Of a stretch of DNA of 64,000 bases, positions 61,901-64,000 are shown in pieces (position 1 is the first letter of the stretch; each line of letters opens with the position of its first letter). The DNA lies in assembly GCF_003234965.1 (NCBI RefSeq), contig NZ_QKVK01000003.1:434001-498000 (forward strand), given 5' to 3'. Below the pieces are notes generated by a model. That model searched no databases. It saw only the letters and a program-made list of their open reading frames with translations, and had not been told where the DNA came from. This DNA is from Aestuariivirga litoralis (GTDB lineage: Bacteria > Pseudomonadota > Alphaproteobacteria > Rhizobiales > Aestuariivirgaceae). The translations under genes and the position numbers were made by a program.

Positions 61901-61920
61901 ACCTCAAGTGAACTTGAAGT
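61901..61920. promoter_or_regulatory. MerR/SoxR-type operator in MFS promoter
   Basis: AC-c-TCAAGT-GA-ACTTGA-a-GT is a 20-bp dyad with one mismatched pair. It overlaps TTGACC at 61898-61903, which reads as a -35 box, while a weak -10 (CACCCT) would lie 19 bases on. The long spacer and dyad placement match MerR/SoxR-type activated promoters. It lies 6 bases upstream of the MerR start. Confidence 0.65.
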
Positions 61921-61964
61921 GGCACCCTGCGCGCAGTTTCCATTCCATGCAAGAGGAGCGCGCC

Positions 61965-63197
61965 ATGACGACGCCGAAGGATCGAGATCAGACACCCGCG
62001 ACACCGGTCACCACGCTGGCCCTCTCACTCGCCATGCTGCTGGCCGCGCTGGGAACCAGCATCGCCAACATCGCGCTGCCGTCGCTGGCGCAGGCCTTCG
62101 AAGCACCTTTCCACGCGGTGCAGGCGGTTGTCGTTGCCTATCTCGCGGCCCTCACGGCTGCGGTGGTCTTCGCCGGCCGGCTGGGCGACAGCCGGGGGCT
62201 GAAGCCCATGCTGGTCACCGGCCTTGCGCTGTTCTCCCTGTCCTCGCTGCTCTGCGCGCTGGCCCCCAGCCTCGTGCTGCTGGTTGCGGCGCGCGCCTTG
62301 CAGGGCATCGGGGCTGCCTTTCTGATGACCCTCGCCATGGCCTTGATGCGCCAGACCGCGAGCCCCGCCGGCATGGGCCGTGCCATGGGCCTGCTCGGCA
62401 CCGTGTCAGCCATCGGTACGGCACTCGGCCCCACACTGGGGGGCGTGCTGATCCCGCTCACCGGCTGGCGTGGCGTGTTCTGGGTGCAGGTGCCGCTGGC
62501 GGTGCTCACCCTCGTGCTGGTGGCGGTGGCGCTGCCGGGTGATGTCGCCCGTGGCGCGCGCCGCCCTGTCCGCCTATGGCCGGTGCTGGACGGGGTACTG
62601 CTGCCCGCGCTCTTCGCCAATGTCATGGTGGCCGCCATCATGATGGCATCCCTGGTCGTCGGGCCCTTCTATCTCACCCTGGCCTTGGGCCTGAAGCCCG
62701 CTGTGGTGGGCATCGTCATGGCTGTCGGCCCGGTGATCTCGATGGTGAGCGGCGTTCCCTCCGGCCACCTGGTGGACCGCCTGGGCAGTGACCGCGTCAT
62801 TCTCCTCGGCCTCCTCCTCCTGGCTTCGGGCGCAATGTTCATGGCAGTGCTCCCCGGCTTCATGGGCCTTGCGGGGTTCCTGTTCGCCGTCACCGCGCTC
62901 ACGCCGGGCTATCAGCTGTTCCAGGCCGCCAACAACACGGCGGCCTTGGCAGACGTCGCGCCCGACCGGCGCGGCACGGTCTCCGGCCTGCTGAGCCTGT
63001 CACGCAACATCGGGCTTGTCGCCGGGGCCTCTGCCATGGGTGCCGTGTTTGCCATGGGCGTTGGTTCGGATGACTTTGCCCGGGCCGCGGCACCGGCCAT
63101 CGAGGCCGGCCTGCGGCTCACCTTCATCGTCGCGGCGGGAATGATGCTTCTCACCTTGGCCCTGGCAGGCCGGAGAATGGCTTCTGAAGCCGGATGA
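61965..63197 (+). CDS. Major facilitator superfamily transporter (multidrug-type)
   Basis: This 410-aa MFS protein has about 12 or more hydrophobic helices and starts LALSLAMLLAALGTSIANIA. The loop motif A region is FAGRLGDSRGLKPMLVTGLA and motif C is in VSAIGTALGPTLGGVLIP. The set resembles DHA-type drug/H+ antiporters. ATG 61965 has a GAGGAG site at 61952-61957. It is probably activated by the divergent MerR regulator when a toxic compound is present. Confidence 0.87.
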   Translation: MTTPKDRDQTPATPVTTLALSLAMLLAALGTSIANIALPSLAQAFEAPFHAVQAVVVAYLAALTAAVVFAGRLGDSRGLKPMLVTGLALFSLSSLLCALAPSLVLLVAARALQGIGAAFLMTLAMALMRQTASPAGMGRAMGLLGTVSAIGTALGPTLGGVLIPLTGWRGVFWVQVPLAVLTLVLVAVALPGDVARGARRPVRLWPVLDGVLLPALFANVMVAAIMMASLVVGPFYLTLALGLKPAVVGIVMAVGPVISMVSGVPSGHLVDRLGSDRVILLGLLLLASGAMFMAVLPGFMGLAGFLFAVTALTPGYQLFQAANNTAALADVAPDRRGTVSGLLSLSRNIGLVAGASAMGAVFAMGVGSDDFARAAAPAIEAGLRLTFIVAAGMMLLTLALAGRRMASEAG

Positions 63198-63232
63198 AGG
63201 GACCTAAGAGCTGAAATGCCCCGCGGCCTTCA

Positions 63233-64000
63233 TCACGGGATGAGCACGAAGTTGCCGACATGCTGCTTGCGCAGGAATTCGCGCTGCGCATCGGCAATCC
63301 GCGCGAGGGGGAAGGTACCGGCCAGCAGCGGCCTGATGGCGCCTGCTTCGATGCAGGAGACCAGGTTCGGGAACACCGGCTCATCCCATGCGGTGCAGCC
63401 GATGAGCGTCAGGTCCTTCAGGTAGACGTCGCGGATGTCGAAGCTGACGATGGGTCCGCCAATGGCCCCCGAGGACACGTAGCGGCCGCCACGCCGCAGG
63501 AGCTTCGGCATCACACCGAAGTGCGGGCCGGCCACATTGTCGACAACGAGGTCGATGCTGCCCTCGCCGAGCACGGCGGGCAGATCGGCGCTGCGGTCGA
63601 GAACCGTTTCGCACCCGAGCTGCCTCACGGCCTCGGCCTTGTCGTGGCTCGTCACGGCCACGACGCGGGCGCCCCGGTGCCTGGCGAGCTGGATCGCCGC
63701 CGAGCCGACGCCGCCCGATGCGCCCGTGACCAGCACCCGTTCCCCGGCGCGAAGAGCGGCGCGGTGAAGCATGTTCTCCGCCGTTCCATAGGCGCAGGGA
63801 ATGGTGGCGAGTTCGGCGTCGCTCCAGTCGCAGTTCACCGCAAAGGCTTCCGAGGCCGGAACCTTGACGAATTCCGCGAAAGCCCCGTCGAAGTCCGAGC
63901 CCATCCAGATGGTCTCGTGGGAGGAGAACCCATCCGGCCGCATGCAGGCGCGCACCAGCACGCGGCGGCCAAGAAGCTGGCGGTCCGCTGCCCTTCCGGC
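63233..64000 (-). CDS. Zinc-type alcohol dehydrogenase/quinone oxidoreductase, N-terminus cut by window edge
   Basis: The visible 255 codons include ILVTGASGGVG-like VLVTGASGGVGSAAIQLARH for the NAD(P) fold and GSDFDGAFAEFVKVPASEAF from the GroES-like part. The frame stays open past 63961 to the window edge, where residues such as GRRVLVRACMRP fit the expected continuation, so the real start lies outside. It is convergent with the MFS gene across 35 bases. The substrate is not evident. Confidence 0.8.
   Translation of the reverse strand, partial: AGRAADRQLLGRRVLVRACMRPDGFSSHETIWMGSDFDGAFAEFVKVPASEAFAVNCDWSDAELATIPCAYGTAENMLHRAALRAGERVLVTGASGGVGSAAIQLARHRGARVVAVTSHDKAEAVRQLGCETVLDRSADLPAVLGEGSIDLVVDNVAGPHFGVMPKLLRRGGRYVSSGAIGGPIVSFDIRDVYLKDLTLIGCTAWDEPVFPNLVSCIEAGAIRPLLAGTFPLARIADAQREFLRKQHVGNFVLIP

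Overview
This 64 kb window of high-GC DNA (about 65% by eye) has very dense, operon-packed genes, many joined by 4-base ATGA/GTGA overlaps. The serine-cycle genes at the left end, several Liv-type ABC systems, the CbpA/CbpM pair and the short palindromic intergenic elements all suggest an alphaproteobacterium, probably of the order Hyphomicrobiales (Rhizobiales). I see no tRNA, rRNA, CRISPR array, transposase or phage gene.

Layout. (1) 0.1-4.8 kb: serine-cycle block sgaA-mtkA-mtkB-(LuxR-type HTH)-mcl, converting glyoxylate + serine to hydroxypyruvate + glycine and malate to malyl-CoA and then glyoxylate + acetyl-CoA. (2) 5-6.2 kb: DnaJ-type co-chaperone with its CbpM modulator. (3) 6.3-14.3 kb: flavodoxin-like oxidoreductase, GlxA-type and GntR regulators, a hydantoin/Asp-Glu racemase, and a divergent five-gene Liv-type transporter. 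(4) 14.3-20.4 kb: inositol-like catabolic regulon (two Gfo/Idh dehydrogenases, IolC-like kinase, IolB, class II aldolase, LacI regulator) with a perfect 16-bp operator between the divergent arms. (5) 20.4-26.2 kb: LysR regulator and pxpA-biotin carrier-biotin carboxylase-pxpB-pxpC-bioY, resembling a split urea-carboxylase-type machine combined with 5-oxoprolinase parts. (6) 26.2-36 kb: AraC regulator, hydantoinase/oxoprolinase subunits B and A, and a second complete Liv-type transporter. (7) 36.1-46.4 kb: BMP-type purine/nucleoside importer with an unusual adenine deaminase paralogue, a divergent LysR regulator, a canonical-looking adenine deaminase, and an HDAC-like acetylpolyamine amidohydrolase. 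(8) 46.4-57.8 kb: two close paralogues of a Tat-exported polyamine-type binding protein flanking an SDR, LuxR-type regulator, desaturase and DMT exporter. The second paralogue leads a full spermidine/putrescine-type ABC operon that runs on into a quinone oxidoreductase and a BetI-like TetR regulator; a metallo-beta-lactamase-fold hydrolase follows on the opposite strand. (9) 58-64 kb: a large secreted collagen-like protein with lectin-like and carbohydrate-binding-like modules, a TMEM175-type channel, a MerR regulator/MFS exporter pair and a zinc-type dehydrogenase cut by the right edge.

Taken together, much of the window (about 7-57 kb) reads as a scavenging island for small organic nitrogen compounds (hydantoins, 5-oxoproline-like lactams, purines, polyamines) and sugars such as inositol. 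Each module tends to carry its own importer, enzymes and divergent regulator. Carbon released as glyoxylate, glycine or one-carbon units could enter the serine-cycle genes at the left end; that link is inference. The most novel-looking items are the biotin-dependent pxp cluster, the adenine deaminase paralogue lacking a predicted metal-ligand histidine, and the collagen/lectin exoprotein.
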